Assembly (NCBI RefSeq): GCF_910592395.1
Contig: NC_088312.1
Coordinates: 4,586,001-4,650,000 of the forward strand
Source: Lineus longissimus
Taxonomy: Eukaryota; Nemertea; Pilidiophora; Heteronemertea; Lineidae
Length of the DNA: 64,000 bases
Direction of reading: 5' to 3'
In this document: one piece after another, positions 12,159 to 24,905 of the stretch
Layout of the letters: each line of letters opens with the position of its first letter
Numbering within the stretch: position 1 is the stretch's first letter
The notes under the pieces: generated by a model
Told to the model about the DNA's origin: nothing
The model's database searches: none
The model's input: only the letters and a program-made list of their open reading frames with translations
Program-made: the position numbers and the translations under genes

Positions 12159-12179
12159 GGGGGGGGGGGGGGGGGGGGG
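12159..12179 (+). repeat. Poly(G) tract, 21 G
   Basis: An uninterrupted run of 21 G residues, framed by ACC on the left and CC on the right. Nearby G-clusters (GGTACCGGGG, GGGGTGG) make the surroundings G-rich too. Its length is likely unstable and could be an assembly estimate. Confidence 0.95.
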
Positions 12180-14538
12180 CCTTGTAATGGTAATTAGAGA
12201 GGAAACCATTTGGGACTGGCAATTCTAGGTCATCATAGCGGGGTGGTTGCCGACTGGGGTTCCACTGTAACTACAAATGACAATCTGGGAGTTAGTCTAA
12301 TACTGAGGAGAGTGCAACATTAGGCTAAGTGGGAATAGGTCTGATGTCGAGGTCCACTTCATGACAAATTGTCATCAACAATAATGAATGTCAATAATGG
12401 TTTATAAGCTGAACATTAGCAAGAGTTCATCAATGTTGTTGTTGTTAGAACCAATTGTTGATTTAGGAAATGAGTTGGGGGTATTCGATTTTGTTATGAT
12501 TGTAGTAAATATTAGTTGCCAACATTAAGACCTTTCACTCACTACAGTTGCTACCAATTAGAACACTTTCATTGTAGTGGCCTTCTACACTTTGAATGTT
12601 AAACCTAGAGACAGGAGTTCAAAGGGGTTCAGTTTGAGGTATTTAGGTTTTTAAAAGACAGAGTTAGAAAACTTGGGCAGGTTTGACTTTTAACTTGTGA
12701 TATACACAGTTCTTGTACAAGCATGAACCTAAAATAAAGTGAATTCATGAAAGACCTTCAACTTTTATCTATAAGCCAGTGATATAACACATAATGCAAA
12801 AAAAACAGTCTCTTGACAGTTTTGGTACTATTATGAAAACCCGATACTCTCCATTAGATTGGTAGGCAAGCATTTTGTTTCAATACATTACAAAGCCACC
12901 GCCCCCACATGAAAGCTGTCCCAAGGCAACAATACACCAGAGTTCATTTAACCAGAGCTTAGAGGAAGACTGCGACTGGATATAATGTTACCATGGGCAA
13001 ACAATGTGATGTTCTCCGTCATTTCAACAGCCAACATAAATCATCCTCCAGATGTGTTGAGCCTGGTAATATCATTTGAAGCTAGAGAATCGAATTACTA
13101 CTTTCTAACAGTAACCTGTTGTTTTGGATACAAACATAGTTGCTTGATTGAATAACGGCTGCTGTTGCCTCGAGCTGGCAAATTGATTGTGTTAAGCTTG
13201 GTTTGGTGACTGGTTTTTGGACGTTGAAGTTATCATGAAATGATTGACAATAATAAAGTGTGCGATAGCTAAATGACAGATCAATTGATAAAAAAACAGT
13301 ATTTTCATCATTTTCTCAAAACCTGGCATGACAAAACTGACTGGTAAACACACAAGCATGGTGAATAAAGATTTTGGACACCAGTATAATATTTCGTTTT
13401 CTCCCAATTACATGTTCATTCATTAACACTGTGATTTCCGGCCATGAAATCTATTCCTTTCACTCTCAAGGCAGATTTCCAGTACACGATAGCCTGAGCA
13501 CGCCTAATGATAATTACTATCATACCCCTTTCCTAATGAATCCTTACAACAGCCATAATCAATAGTCTTTCTTATAAAAGCCTTCTCAATTCCCAAGCAG
13601 ATATTATATGCTCCAGTTACAGTTTACAATAGACGTTTTGGTGCGCTGGAACTAATCATGCTGCAACAGGATTTTGCTTCACTGATTCAGCATGGCAATA
13701 TACATGATATTGGATACAGAACCATAATACGATCAATGACTAAATATTTGCGGGCATTTTATTTTAATGGACTGAGAACTTGTAATTTTTCAAAATTCAG
13801 AATTATCTTTATGCATTCGATGATGCCAATGTGTGACATGTTTAAAGTGCACACAAAAATAAAATGTAGTAAAAAATGACTGCAACACAGGTTACTTGTT
13901 TCTTGCACGCACCCCTTCAAGGGAGAATTGATCCTAAACCATCACAGCATGCTATAGGAAGTTCCCAGCCCGGAATGGAACTTTTTCCGCCTCTGATGAC
14001 TGAATTAACTTGTTAGGTGTTGCTTTAAGTTCACCCTTGTGGCTGACTCAATCTTTTTATTATTCATGTTACTATTAAAAATAGGCTATAATAGGCAACT
14101 GAAAAAGTTCACCGATTGTCATTATTCTTGGCAGTTCCCTGTGGGATCAAGTTCTTACTGGTTAAATGAATTGTCATTCTTGCATCTGAGACTGGAACCA
14201 TATCAAGTCTCTCAAGTCGGCTTCAGAAGTAAATGCACATTGTCCTTTCGGAGAAATTTGAAGGAATTGGCACAGTAGTTTTAGGCCAATGGCCCGAAAG
14301 GATGTAGACGTTTAGTGCTTCAATACCCCCATCTCCCACGGAGCTATTGCTTCCAAATTTACTTTAGAGGCAATCTCTTTTCTGATACACTTGGGATGAT
14401 ATTGTGGCAAATGACAATAGTGAGTTCATTATCAGCATTCTTTACCAATACAATGCAAATTAACTCTGAAAACTAACTTATCATTGCACGCCAAGCAAAG
14501 CGTTTAGCCTGACATACACACCTTGATCACCATCATAA

Positions 14539-14574
14539 CCACAGGCAGTGGTTCTCACAGCCACAGGCAGTGGT
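14539..14574 (+). repeat. Short duplicated motif, 22-bp period
   Basis: CCACAGGCAGTGGT occurs at 14539-14552 and 14561-14574. The motif is itself close to an inverted repeat (CCAC...GTGG), so each copy could form a small hairpin. Confidence 0.85.
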
Positions 14575-16233
14575 CACCATCCACAAATGATCCCCTGTCT
14601 TTAAGTCAGGTAGTTTTACCAGAGACAATTCAATTGCTATTATGTCACAAGCATCCTTAGTTTTACTGACCAATCATCATAAAGTATTAAGGAAGTCATC
14701 AGACCCATGCCTCCCCAAATTGATTCCATCCAGCTATCTCGTTGACATTCATTTCCGTTTCAATCTCACCTCTAACATACCAATCAGCAAGTTGAACACG
14801 GTAGACTCCAATTCCAATTATCTATCATGCCAGCCGAATATATGGCATGCTTCAAGGATGCGAAGACATAATTAGCAGGGGTCAATGCCATCCCAATGGG
14901 GCAATTATATGAGCTTACTAGTGTAAAGTGTGAAAACCTTGAGATATTTGCAAGCGTTTCATTTTTGTGAATGCAATGTCAAATCCGATCTTTACCAGCA
15001 TGGACAATTAACTCTAACATCTTTAAAGCACTGACCATTAAAAGTTTGCAGCAAAGTTTGCTTATATCTGAAACACGAGTGCCCTCACAGGAACGTCAGA
15101 CCGGATAACAAGACCTCTCACATAAACAAAAGTGATTTTGACAACTTCTTACTATTTGCTAACTTCTCAGGTCATTAAGAAGGCAAGTATATCCACTGAA
15201 CTATCAGCTTGCTTCTGTCTCCTTTTGATCAGGTCTATGACAGTGCTAAAGGCTTCTATTAGCATGTAAGGCCGACCAATTACCAATCCTCACATCTTAG
15301 GTTTCTTTTCATTAGTCTGGTTCCAGGATAAAAGCACGGTAGGGTTTCTTTTACTCTCTACCAGGTATCTGAAACTATCACACAATTCTGCCGAAAGCAA
15401 TGAACAGTTCATAGACACAGAATTCAAAGACGACATGTTCGCAAGATGAAGAGAGCAAAAGCGACAAGTCTGGCATGTACAACAAGCTTCTAGTAGAATC
15501 CAGTTGTGTGGGCATGTTGCCATCAAGACTTGTACTGCAGGGTGTCAAAAAAGATATGTCTTGGTATGCTGGCAACACTGGCACAAAGACTTAGACACAG
15601 TTAAGACTTTTAGTGCATTGGCCTACTCACTAACATCTTTAAATATCAGTTTTATCGAATGCTTAAGTCTTAGCAAGTTTATATCGAAATGGGTAGGTGG
15701 TTAAGTGAAAAGCTCCGAATGATTTTGATATAAAGATTTAAAGCTATAAATGCAATGAAATTTTAATAGCTAGACTGTATCAATGTTTCCGGCCTGATGC
15801 AACAGTCTTAGTTGAACTATGCAGCCTACTAGCCTTTGGCCAGAAATAGCCAATACTGACCAGTTATAACTGCTTTCCGTAAACACGCAAGGAAAGTTAC
15901 GAGTTATGAGTTCTTGTTATGAATTGGCATGCTTCCCCAAGGTCGTTAGCCTGCACTTACTGATTATCTTTACGGCCCCTTGTTAGTGGCACGTCAAGTC
16001 TATTTACCTGACCAGGAGGACCAAAGACTGCAGAGAGCCGTCTGACCGGCCAAATCCTAACGATCCATCAGTGCGTCTTCGATCTAGACAAAAGTCACCG
16101 AGTAATAAATCATGTTTGATGGAGGGTGCACGCCTTTTGCTTTTAACAGCCAATTGGTGAGCTATTAATGGCCAGTGAAATTACCATCAATCTTGATGGA
16201 ATGGACAGAATCAAGACTTGTCTTGATGTTGGA

Positions 16234-16246
16234 GGGGGGGGGGGGG
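16234..16246 (+). repeat. Poly(G) tract, 13 G
   Basis: A run of 13 G residues after TTGGA and before ATTGG, inside the long intron. Simple homopolymer, probably length-variable. Confidence 0.95.
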
Positions 16247-17792
16247 ATTGGACAGTGTCAGGGCAATGGTAAGAAATCACTGCACTCCAGATTCGAGTTT
16301 AGATAATCATGGTTGAATAGTGGCAGCGACTGATCCAGTAGTCTGAGAAAGAGGGGTCAACTATGAGAGAGGGGGGAACCCAGGTCATTTTTATGCCAAA
16401 TACCCAAAGACTGATTTCCCTTGCTTGAAAAAATATTCAAACACAGAGTATACCTCATGCTTGTACCTGTCAGAAAGCAATCATAATGCCATCCAGCACC
16501 ATGGGACGCAAAATGATTGTTGCTAATAATCGAGCTAGATGGCGTAAAGTAGCTCACGTAATTACCACGGCAGTTCACCGGTAGTTCAACAGATGAAAGG
16601 TTGATATGCTGGCTGCAGACACTCCTTAGGGATCAGGAACGGTCAGTCCGATGAGAATAACAAAAACACAAACCAAGTTAGGATATATCAATGATGTAAC
16701 AGCTGGCTTTTGAACATGTCAGCACCAATGCCTCTGTATTAGCAGTGGTGGCCCCAATTTCTACCCAATCTTTCAGATCGCAATAATCTACCAAATATGT
16801 CAACATCCTGCACCAGTTTATCACACTGAATGCAGCCAATGGGAATACTGAATCAACACTAATACGGATCACCACATTAAGCATCAGAACCTTAAAAGAA
16901 ACATATTGTGCATCCATAGGGCACATTAGCCAAACCACGACAGCTAAAGATAATCAGAATGAAAAATTGTTTCAATTTTTCAATCGCACTTAATCTCTTA
17001 TTTCAGTGTCAGTATTTCAAGTTTAGGTTATGAATTAACTGTGGTCAGGAAGATTTAATTAGAGGTTAGAGAGAAGAAAGTCCAAGTTCAAGTTAAGGAA
17101 AAAGTCCATTCACTGTTTCATCATCTGTAAGAGAAAGTGGACTTTCGCACCGGCCCGAAAAAGGCACTCGACTTACTGCACATCTACAGGGAGAGCCGAT
17201 GACGTAAATGATGTCAACGATCCAACCGTGTTCAAAATGTACTTATAACAGAGTACATGAAATTGCACTCAAATTGGTACAATGCTGGTTAACTCTTCCT
17301 TGCAATGTAATTGACAAATGGACAGAAATACTGCTTGACAGCTGAACATGTCCTCATGAACAGAACCCATGTGTTTCCCATGAATGTACAGATTAAGGCA
17401 TTGAACGGTTCTACCATCGCAATTCTCCAACAACCGGTCTTGGTCATGATCTCGTCAATCCATCTCACAAAGGCATGGCAATGGCTATACATCAGTTATC
17501 CTACTATCCTCTTATCCTTATCCTGTAACCAGGGGTTCACAATATACTCAGCTTCTCGATGTTTAAAAACTCTGATGAAAAGGGCATTGTAGTTGTTCGG
17601 ATCGACCGACCAATCAGAGTGTTCCAAGCATCAGGTTCCAGATCAACGTTGCAAACACACTCTTTCAATCCATACAGTGAGGAAAAAAATTTCATCTCTG
17701 TCAATAGAAATTATGTTTTATAGTTTGGTACTACGTCTACGATGCCCTTTTTCTGTCAGAAATTTAATAATTTAATATTTAATATTTCCATG

Positions 17793-17990
17793 AGCCAGAA
17801 CAATGTTCCCAAATCAATTACAGCAGATAGAGTCAAGAAAGATGAAACCCTTTCTGATAAATTGTTCCCCTCGGCCAGGCCAATATACCTAAATCGATAA
17901 TAGCAAAGGGGGTGAAAGAAGATGCAACACTTTCTGATAAATTATTTCCTTGGGCTGTCAGGTCAATGTCGCCAATTCAATTACAAGAAA
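17793..17990 (+). repeat. Tandem repeat, period about 80 bp, 2.5 copies
   Basis: The anchor TTTCTGATAAATT occurs at 17851 and 17931, exactly 80 bp apart. Each anchor is preceded by GTGAAAGAAGATG- or GTCAAGAAAGATG-like sequence, and each unit opens with a GCCAG-type segment and an A-rich ATCAATTAC or ATCGATAATA segment. A partial third unit follows to about 17990. Confidence 0.8.
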
Positions 17991-19799
17991 AAACTACACA
18001 ACTTCCCTCCAAAGTGAACTGAGGAATAAGGTCTCAGAGGAGAAGAAGCCTTGTTAAGGCATTCAAAAAGACTTAGGTCACAATGTTTCAGAAGACGAAG
18101 AAGATGTACATTGTATACAAAGGTAAAACGTAATCCCAGTGGCGTGACCATCTTTTTTAATTCTTCGGCGACATGCAGCCCCTCAAATTGTGGCCACTCC
18201 CAATCATTTCTAGTTCGAAACATGTATATGGCAAAATAATGGATACTAAAGAGAGATTTGAAAGATTTATGAGAGTTACAGTTCATATCCAGGTGGCAGG
18301 GAGGATTAGTGGCACAACATCAAATATTCAATGAAAGTTTATATCAGAGAACATAACCTTGTTTATGACAAGCAAATGGGATCTGAAGGGATTCAGGGTC
18401 CCTATGGAACCATTACCAATACTAAACATCATTCATAATTAACTACGAGTAGGGGTGTTTCCATATTCACCATATCACTTATATATGGCTATTTACATTA
18501 GCCAGTGACAGGGAAAATTAATAATATAATGTTGCAGTTTGATGGGCCACAATTGGACTATATGAGACAACATTTGGCACATCTGGAAACCATTAAGAGA
18601 CCAAACCTTTTGCTTAAGCCTATGATACGGCTTTACTGGTAGTACATGTCACCCTGGTCACTGACCTAGGAGTGGCTACCCTTACCGCACCAAAGACATA
18701 ACACTGCCTTGATAGATAAATACATTTATCATGTTCCTAAGCAACTAATGACACACCGATTAGCCATGCTGGGTCATCAGGTTTCTATTCAGTTATGGTC
18801 CAATCTTTTATCCATCAATGAGTCTTCTTCACACACTGTCGATCAAATTTAACTTTTAGCATTAAAGTGCTGTTGCACATGGTCATCAGGCGGATGTCTT
18901 CTGCTACTAAAGTAGATCCAAGTATCCGAATTGTCAAAGTTGTATTTTTGATCTCGTACAACTTCAGATGTGACAACAGCAAATACGTTTGGGTCTAAGT
19001 GTTGCGTCATTGCAGACATGCAGCCATCTTTTACCTTGTCTGCCACAAGCAGTTAGGAAAATGACTCCTGATATCCTTGGCTGAATCATACGAGTGGGCT
19101 TAAACGGAAATTATGATGGCCCACTGAGGGTTGTTGAGCTTGCATTTATTTGGGGAGGCTTGAGGCAATCTGTTGGGTGAGCTATATGATGTGATTTCAC
19201 AGATGAGCATTGCCATAGTACAATTATATGTAACCATTATTGTATGATCAAATAATTACTTCAAGATAGCTAAACCATCAGATCGCCTCAATGTTTCCCC
19301 AAGGCAGGCATGACAGCCCAAAGCAGCCCATCGGCAATTTCCCCTCAAGCCCACTTAGGACTTAGCCAAGTAAATCTGGAGTCGCATCATTACTGCTCAT
19401 TGCAAACAAATGCAACCCTGACTTTGTTTGATCTGGTCATTCACAGACAGTGGGCAGGATCATAATGAGAAGTGGTAAGATGGCCAGGCTGACTCGTACT
19501 TCCTGCATTGGTGACTCGCTCACATTGTGATCCGATCAAGGTCTTGTCTAATACTAGGTTTACGCTAATGATGCTAATACTTCTGTTTAGCTTCCACCAT
19601 GCTGTCCTATCAACTGACGATGCTGATAGGTCTTCCTGTCATTTCATAGGCTTCTCTATAGATACAATACAATTAGTTATGTCACGGTGCCCTCTAAAGG
19701 CAATTTTTGCGCCTTTAATATAAAATATAGAATAAAAATATAAAATGAATGATATGTTGACACACAATTGAGTTTTTCCTGGAAAACTGAATTTCTCCA

Positions 19800-19976
19800 A
19801 ATTTTTCCAAAAAAAGTGAAAAAAATATTTGGACTTAGAAATTTTTCTCATCATTCAGTCAGTTCAAAATTCTGAAAAATGTTCAAAGTCAAAAAAGTTT
19901 TGGGATTGATGATGTTGGTGATGTTGGTTCATTTCGAGCAGAAAAAAAAAGTGAAAAAAATATTGTTCCCAATATG
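19800..19976 (-). mobile_element. AT-rich fold-back element, copy 1 (inverted)
   Basis: This is a member of a family that also occurs at 23281, 48853 and 61679. It carries AAGTGAAAAAAATATTTGGA then CTTAGAAATTTTT on the left, a core with TTCAAAATTCTGAAAAATGT and TTCAAAGTCAAAAAAGTTTT, then GATGTTGGTTCATTT and a right end GAGCAGAAAAAAAAAGTGAA. The two ends are direct and inverted variants of the same terminal sequence seen in copy 3. There is no coding capacity, as expected of a MITE. Its core is inverted relative to the other three copies. Confidence 0.75.
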
Positions 19977-21366
19977 ACATGACAGCAATCACTGGCTTAA
20001 CCCATGGTCAAGAGGCCTTTTATCACTCACCGCAGTGATTACAATTGCAGATCACAACAATAAAAATATCTGTCTGCGAAGCACTGAAACTAATATAGAA
20101 ATTGTCATACCTTTGGTATTAAATTTTTTTAACATGTTTAACAAGATAAGCATTCTGCAATTGATAGATATTGATCCAGATTATCTGCCAAAGGGACACT
20201 GTAAACAAAATTAGAAATACATTTCCTTCTAAATTTCTTCAGTTGTTTTTTGTCAACCAAAACAACAAGTAACACGTAAATTGAGAATCTAAAAGAAGCA
20301 ATTTATGCGACAATGAACACAATAATTCTCAGATTTCTTTTCAATGACATAAATATCTCTGGGCACAAGTTTGTTTCTATATATAAGTATTAAAATGGTT
20401 GATTTCATCTTTTGCCAATATGTCAAATTGTACTGCACTTGCGTAATCTATGTTTTGAATCAAAGTAAAATTGAGTGCACGGAAGCATTATTATCAATAC
20501 TTCCAGTGAGGTATCAATTCCTTGAACATTATTTTTCTCAAAATATACAAATGAACTGTAGATATTTTAATTGAAATCTGCCCATCAGATGTTTTTCAAG
20601 ATATATAATACTCTTATATTTGTACATCAACCATTGATTGTGTCTACCTCTAATGCCATTGACTCAATTCACGAGTTATCAACTATCCATCCAATTGTGA
20701 GTAAAGGCAGAAGCTAGGGAATTATATCGAAAAATAAGATGGAGCTATTTGTCATCACTATACAGAATTCAGTTCACGTGTTTTATAATCTTGTTTTCAT
20801 TATACATGCCGAAGTAGATTAACCACAGAAAAATGGAAAATTAACCCTTTTAGGTTGATGCCAAAAGCTATAAACTATGAAATGTTGGCAAAGCAACACG
20901 CATCAATAGCAGGCCTATAGCAAATCTATTGCTAACACGTTACCATGGAGAAAGCATGTTCGAAGCAAAACCTGATGCGCTAACCTATCGTCGGGTGTTA
21001 AAATAACAATAGGGTACTGTGGCTAGAGTCGATAATGCCTCCGGCAGGCAGAAAATGCTAGCAGTGTGATAATATTTAGCCTAATAAGGCGTGTGGCAAA
21101 CATCTGATTGAATTTGGATTGATTATTTTACTTCAACTGTGCAACGTTTGGCCAGGGAAAATGAAAAAATTGTATGGCGTTCGAAATCTATTTCCAAAAT
21201 TGGGGAGGGTGGGAAGGGACTTTTTATCGTTATTTTTTCATTGAGAGTAGACAGATGCGCCAACACATTTCAAGGGAAATGACTGTGTAGAGGCAATTTA
21301 GTCGGATCAGGTACATCTCCTCTTCATCAGCCTATTGGATGTTTGAAGACCCCTCAACCAGTCAAT

Positions 21367-21406
21367 AGTATGTCTGTACCATGATCAGTATGTCTGTACC
21401 ATGAAC
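21367..21406 (+). repeat. 20-bp tandem duplication
   Basis: AGTATGTCTGTACCATGA is present at 21367-21384 and again at 21387-21404, each followed by two to four unrelated bases. Copies are identical over 18 bases, so the event is recent. Confidence 0.95.
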
Positions 21407-21588
21407 AGAGAACAGATGTCCCCACTCAAACACACAAGAATGAACGAAATCCCAAAGTCATGGTTTTCACTATCAAGAATCACACAAATATGGAGTGCAG
21501 TAGCCAAAACCTGGGAAGGCTTGGATGAGAGACGAAGTGCCTTGCCTTATTCCAAGTCCAAGGGATTAATTTTTTTACTGTGACCGAA

Positions 21589-21604
21589 CCCCCCCCCCTC
21601 CCCC
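21589..21604 (+). repeat. Poly(C) tract with one interruption
   Basis: Ten C residues, one T, then further C residues. It is the complement of the poly(G) tracts seen elsewhere in the window. Confidence 0.95.
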
Positions 21605-23280
21605 TGTTATATATTTAGTGGCAAGTAAGCATTCAGTACTGCCATCTCCGAACCCTCAGTAGAACCTCGAAAGAATCAATTCATACGTTTATGGAGGTGC
21701 CATCTCCCGGACTAGCTGCAATCACGCTATCAGCGTGCCATGTTCGAAGGCAATTTAAGTTCTTCGTTGAGCCAGGAGATGTCTCTAGTAATTTTCATAC
21801 ATCTGTTTAAACAAGGGGTACGCTGTTCGTAATTACTGGTGGTCCAGGTAAATATAAATGCAGTTATACACAATGTCGTAGTGCAGTTCTTACTCAAATC
21901 TTAGTACACAACCACATTATTCAAATTTTCATTCGATTACACGTATCTACATTTTTGAAATATTTAACTTATAAATTTCAAATATTTCAACCGACACACC
22001 TGGCCTTAAGAATTTTAATCAACTGAATGAGAGGAGGTACTTAATCATTTACATAAGCGACGGCAAAGGAAGGAAGTTGGCGTTGTCTCCACTATCATCA
22101 CCAAGGTGATCGCACACGACATTATCGATATATTTAGCTAATAAGTGTATTTAATAACCAGAAGGATATCAGTGTATCGCATAATTTCTTTATTAATAAC
22201 TGGGTCCTTCTGATATTTCTAAATGTGTTTCTATGATCATTCACCAACCCCTTCTAACATTGTCTGAAAAGGGTTAACTGAGAATATTCCACAATGTAAA
22301 GACTCAATCTGATCTGATTTAGCCAATTAGCGTAACATTCCTGGCGTAAGACAAGACTAGTGAGATCGTTGAGTCTAACATTTCATCATCTTGTGAGATA
22401 ATTCAAGACAATAGGATTCTATCAACTAATGGAATGGGGTTTGAATGGCTTCCTCAGAGGACAGATGTCTGGAAAGAGAAGGAGATCATGTATTGAATGG
22501 AGAAATGCCTGATGATCAGACTATAAGTTATACAGGATGTCACAGAAACTATATACTGTCGAACTGTTACTGTAAACAAGCCTTATATTTTTCATTAATT
22601 ACGTAAATGGCTATTTGTTTGCAAATCATGTACTTGCTAATTGTATTTATTGATTTTTTTTTTCGGTTTTACATTATGCACAAAAGTTACATGCAGTTCA
22701 CACAAGGGTTACATAGTTTTTAGTCAGACCTGTGTGCCCAGCTGGTTGCATGTACATTACTCATAACATACGCGAATCTATGTAATTAGCTTCTATTTTG
22801 TATTTGTCAATTTCGATTGGAACTGCAGCAGCTTGAGGGCCTAGCATTCAGAGGGCTCCTTTCCGACTACCTTTTGTTAACGAAAAGATGCTCATGACAA
22901 TACCACAATAGCAATGACTTGCGGCAGTCTCTGAGCACAACACACTTCCAATCGCCTTTAAGTCAAAGCAACTCATTTATTCAAGAAACTGACATTCAGG
23001 GAGAACAAAAGGCGACAATTCTCACACATACTTCAAATCAAGACCCGCCTGAAGTGATAACTATATCAGCATGATCTCATACAAACACTTCAATGAAAAG
23101 ATGAAATAGGACCACAATCACTAATGAGGAAAAATGACGAAAGAAAGTGAAATTGATCCACCGTAAGAACCCTACGCCTCGAGGATCTCATTTCATATTT
23201 TTGAATCAATTAGAAAAGCAGAGACTTTTGATTTTTGTATGCCCTGAAATCCCCAGTGACACAATGACTCAAACCTGATG

Positions 23281-23450
23281 AAAATTTTTTAATTGCTAAG
23301 CCCAAATATTTTTTTTAATTTTTGTTTTTCTGCTCAAAATGAACCAACATCATAGTCCGAAAACCTTTTTTTCTGTGAAAATTTTTCAGAATTTTGACTT
23401 TTTTTTCTGCTAAACCCTATTGACCCTAACACCGAAAAAATTTCTATTTC
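23281..23450 (+). mobile_element. AT-rich fold-back element, copy 2
   Basis: This copy has GCCCAAATATTTTTTTTAAT on the left, then CTGCTCAAAATGAACCAACA with TCAT, a core TTTTTCAGAATTTTGACTTT, and TTTTTTTCTGCTAAA and CCGAAAAAATTTCT on the right. It shares this order with the copies at 19.8, 48.9 and 61.7 kb but is more diverged than copy 3. It is non-coding and sits in the same intron as copy 1, about 3.5 kb away and in the opposite orientation. Confidence 0.75.
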
Positions 23451-24281
23451 GTGTATTTTAGGAACATTTCAAAGGATGCTTGGATACCAAAGCATTTTTA
23501 ACAAAAACTCTTAACTTTATATGATGAAAAGAGGTACTGATGTCAGGCCAAAATTCTTCATTTAATTAACTCTTCACTAACTTTATTTTGGCTCCATTTT
23601 ATACGTAGTCACACGCTGTTCTATAAATCTTGATTAGTGGCTTGTACAATATCATAGCTATTTCCAGGAAGGATGCTCCTTAGGAAATGTTTATCTGATT
23701 GCCAAGGCAACAATGAGATATCGTTTGGATGGAACAGCCGAAAAAATGGGATCAGGCAACATGAAAGACAATGCGGAATTATGACACATTGCTCTGTAGA
23801 CTACTACATCTAGAGGCATGGTTGTCAAGGTAATGGGCTTGGATGCCTGATGCATCCCAATTGCTCTATTCCTCCCGTGCAATGATTCACCAGCCTGCCG
23901 CTATGCTTCATTGATTTGACTTTGGTTTCAAATTTTGACCTTTTTCCTCACCTGTCTAATGTTGCAGAACTAGCCCGCCACTTGGCTCCAACCTCTGTGT
24001 TTGACACAATGCTGTTCCAGATATCGTTCCACCATTACGTCCTTGGAAGACTCATCATACAATGTTTTTAATCATTAAAGAGCCCACTATTAATAAGTGT
24101 AATGTTGATATGATGACATGATATAAAGAACACCAACATTAGCTTAGTCAGAACACAATCGCTGCAGAGGTGAGTGCAGGGAATTGTAAAGGGTACCTGT
24201 ATCCTCAAGACGTCCTGAACGACACATGGCAAATGGCATTGCACTTAAAGGAATGACTAGCACAGAAGTGACAAAAGATGT

Positions 24282-24287
24282 ATCTAC
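24282..24287 (-). other. 5' splice site (donor) of exon A
   Basis: Minus-strand sequence TCCTACAG|GTAGAT. CAG|GTA fits the donor consensus, but +4 and +5 are G and A rather than A and G, so it is weaker than the exon B donor. It splits a codon after two bases (AG|), giving phase 2. Without splicing the frame stops immediately (AGG TAG). Confidence 0.65.
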
Positions 24288-24445
24288 CTGTAGGACGAAG
24301 CCTTCCTGAGGGCACAATGTGATGTCAATTTTTCCGGCAGATCCTGGTCGGTCTCCGGGTCATTGGTTATAATGGGTATCTGATCATCAACGGACGTGTC
24401 TTCGACGACTACTGGTATTTCAAAATCTTCAGTTTTCTCAGCCAT
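24288..24445 (-). CDS. Exon A: acidic N-terminal first coding exon
   Basis: The exon runs from 24471 to 24288 with coding from the ATG at 24445. It gives 52 codons plus two bases. The protein is rich in Asp, Glu, Pro and Val. Residues 1-15 read MAEKTEDFEIPVVVE, and the exon closes with LRKASSY, a possible basophilic kinase site. The start has good context (A at -3, G at +4), and an in-frame TAA lies about 15 bp upstream. There is no signal peptide or membrane segment. The FEIPV stretch (residues 8-12) echoes the FDIPK and LEIPK modules of exon B. The acidic composition, clean splice sites at both ends and frame agreement with exon B support one gene. The two exons could still be separated by an unseen small exon, or belong to different isoforms. 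I do not recognise the sequence by itself. Confidence 0.7.
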
Positions 24446-24471
24446 TATCACCTTACGTTATGCATGACAAC
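24446..24471 (-). other. 5' UTR part of exon A
   Basis: These 26 bases lie between the acceptor and the start codon. They contain one out-of-frame ATG (at 24465) and the in-frame TAA noted for the CDS. Because the exon begins at a splice acceptor, at least one non-coding exon and the promoter should lie further right. Confidence 0.6.
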
Positions 24472-24500
24472 CTAAAAGCAGAAATCGACAAAGACGATTA
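24472..24500 (-). other. 3' splice site (acceptor) of exon A
   Basis: Minus strand reads TCGTCTTTGTCGATTTCTGC then TTTTAG|GTTGTC. The pyrimidine-rich tract and TTTTAG|G match the metazoan acceptor well. It implies an upstream leader exon, which I could not place. Confidence 0.65.
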
Positions 24501-24871
24501 TAAGAGAAACTTTGAACAATATCCCAGCAGCGGCTAAATCTAGGGCGTCTTTAACAACAAAAAATATCATCATTATAGTATCACCTCTGACAAAGGTTTT
24601 CAACTTTGCAATTACCCGTACAATATATACCCCCTGGTCTACCGTAGGTATTACCAGGTGTCTCTTAGAGCACATACCCTCCATGAATTCCACCACACTA
24701 AGGTTAGCTATCGCACTGCCAGAAATTACAAAGAATCTTAATCCTTTAAAAGAAAACAAATTTCGTCAATACAGAGTTGTAATGACATCATGTATTGTAC
24801 GATACATCCCAGACTATTAGATCTTACATCAGAGATGAATATCCGCCCAGCTTTAATCAACACGATGTTTT

Positions 24872-24905
24872 GCGACCTTAATGTCAACTCTGACATTAAG
24901 GTTGC
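24872..24905. repeat. Near-perfect 15-bp hairpin with 4-base loop
   Basis: GCGACCTTAATGTCA (24872-24886), loop ACTC, then TGACATTAAGGTTGC (24891-24905). Fourteen of fifteen positions are Watson-Crick complementary, and the fifteenth can be a G-U wobble in RNA. Weaker pairing continues outwards for several bases. It is about 400 bp upstream of exon A. Confidence 0.9.

Larger units (their letters stand above)
4094..24287 (-). other. Long intron between exon A and exon B (about 20.2 kb)
   Basis: This span carries no coding exon that I can support on either strand. Open frames are short and show no domain or splice context. It holds decayed mobile elements and duplications, each listed separately: repeats at 5875-6147, 7508-7555, 9292-9402, 14539-14574, 17793-17990 and 21367-21406; a non-LTR reverse transcriptase relic at 7708-8112; and fold-back elements at about 19800 and 23281. 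Everything else is AT-rich sequence in which I see nothing specific. Small internal exons could have been missed by eye. Confidence 0.55.

Noticed and set aside
11998-12228. Plus-strand frame including a polyglycine stretch
   Set aside because: The glycines come only from the 21-G homopolymer. The rest has no protein character.
24472-24820. Overlapping open frames on both strands just upstream of exon A
   Set aside because: The minus frame runs straight through the acceptor of exon A and is hydrophobic without a recognisable topology. The plus frame is its antisense.
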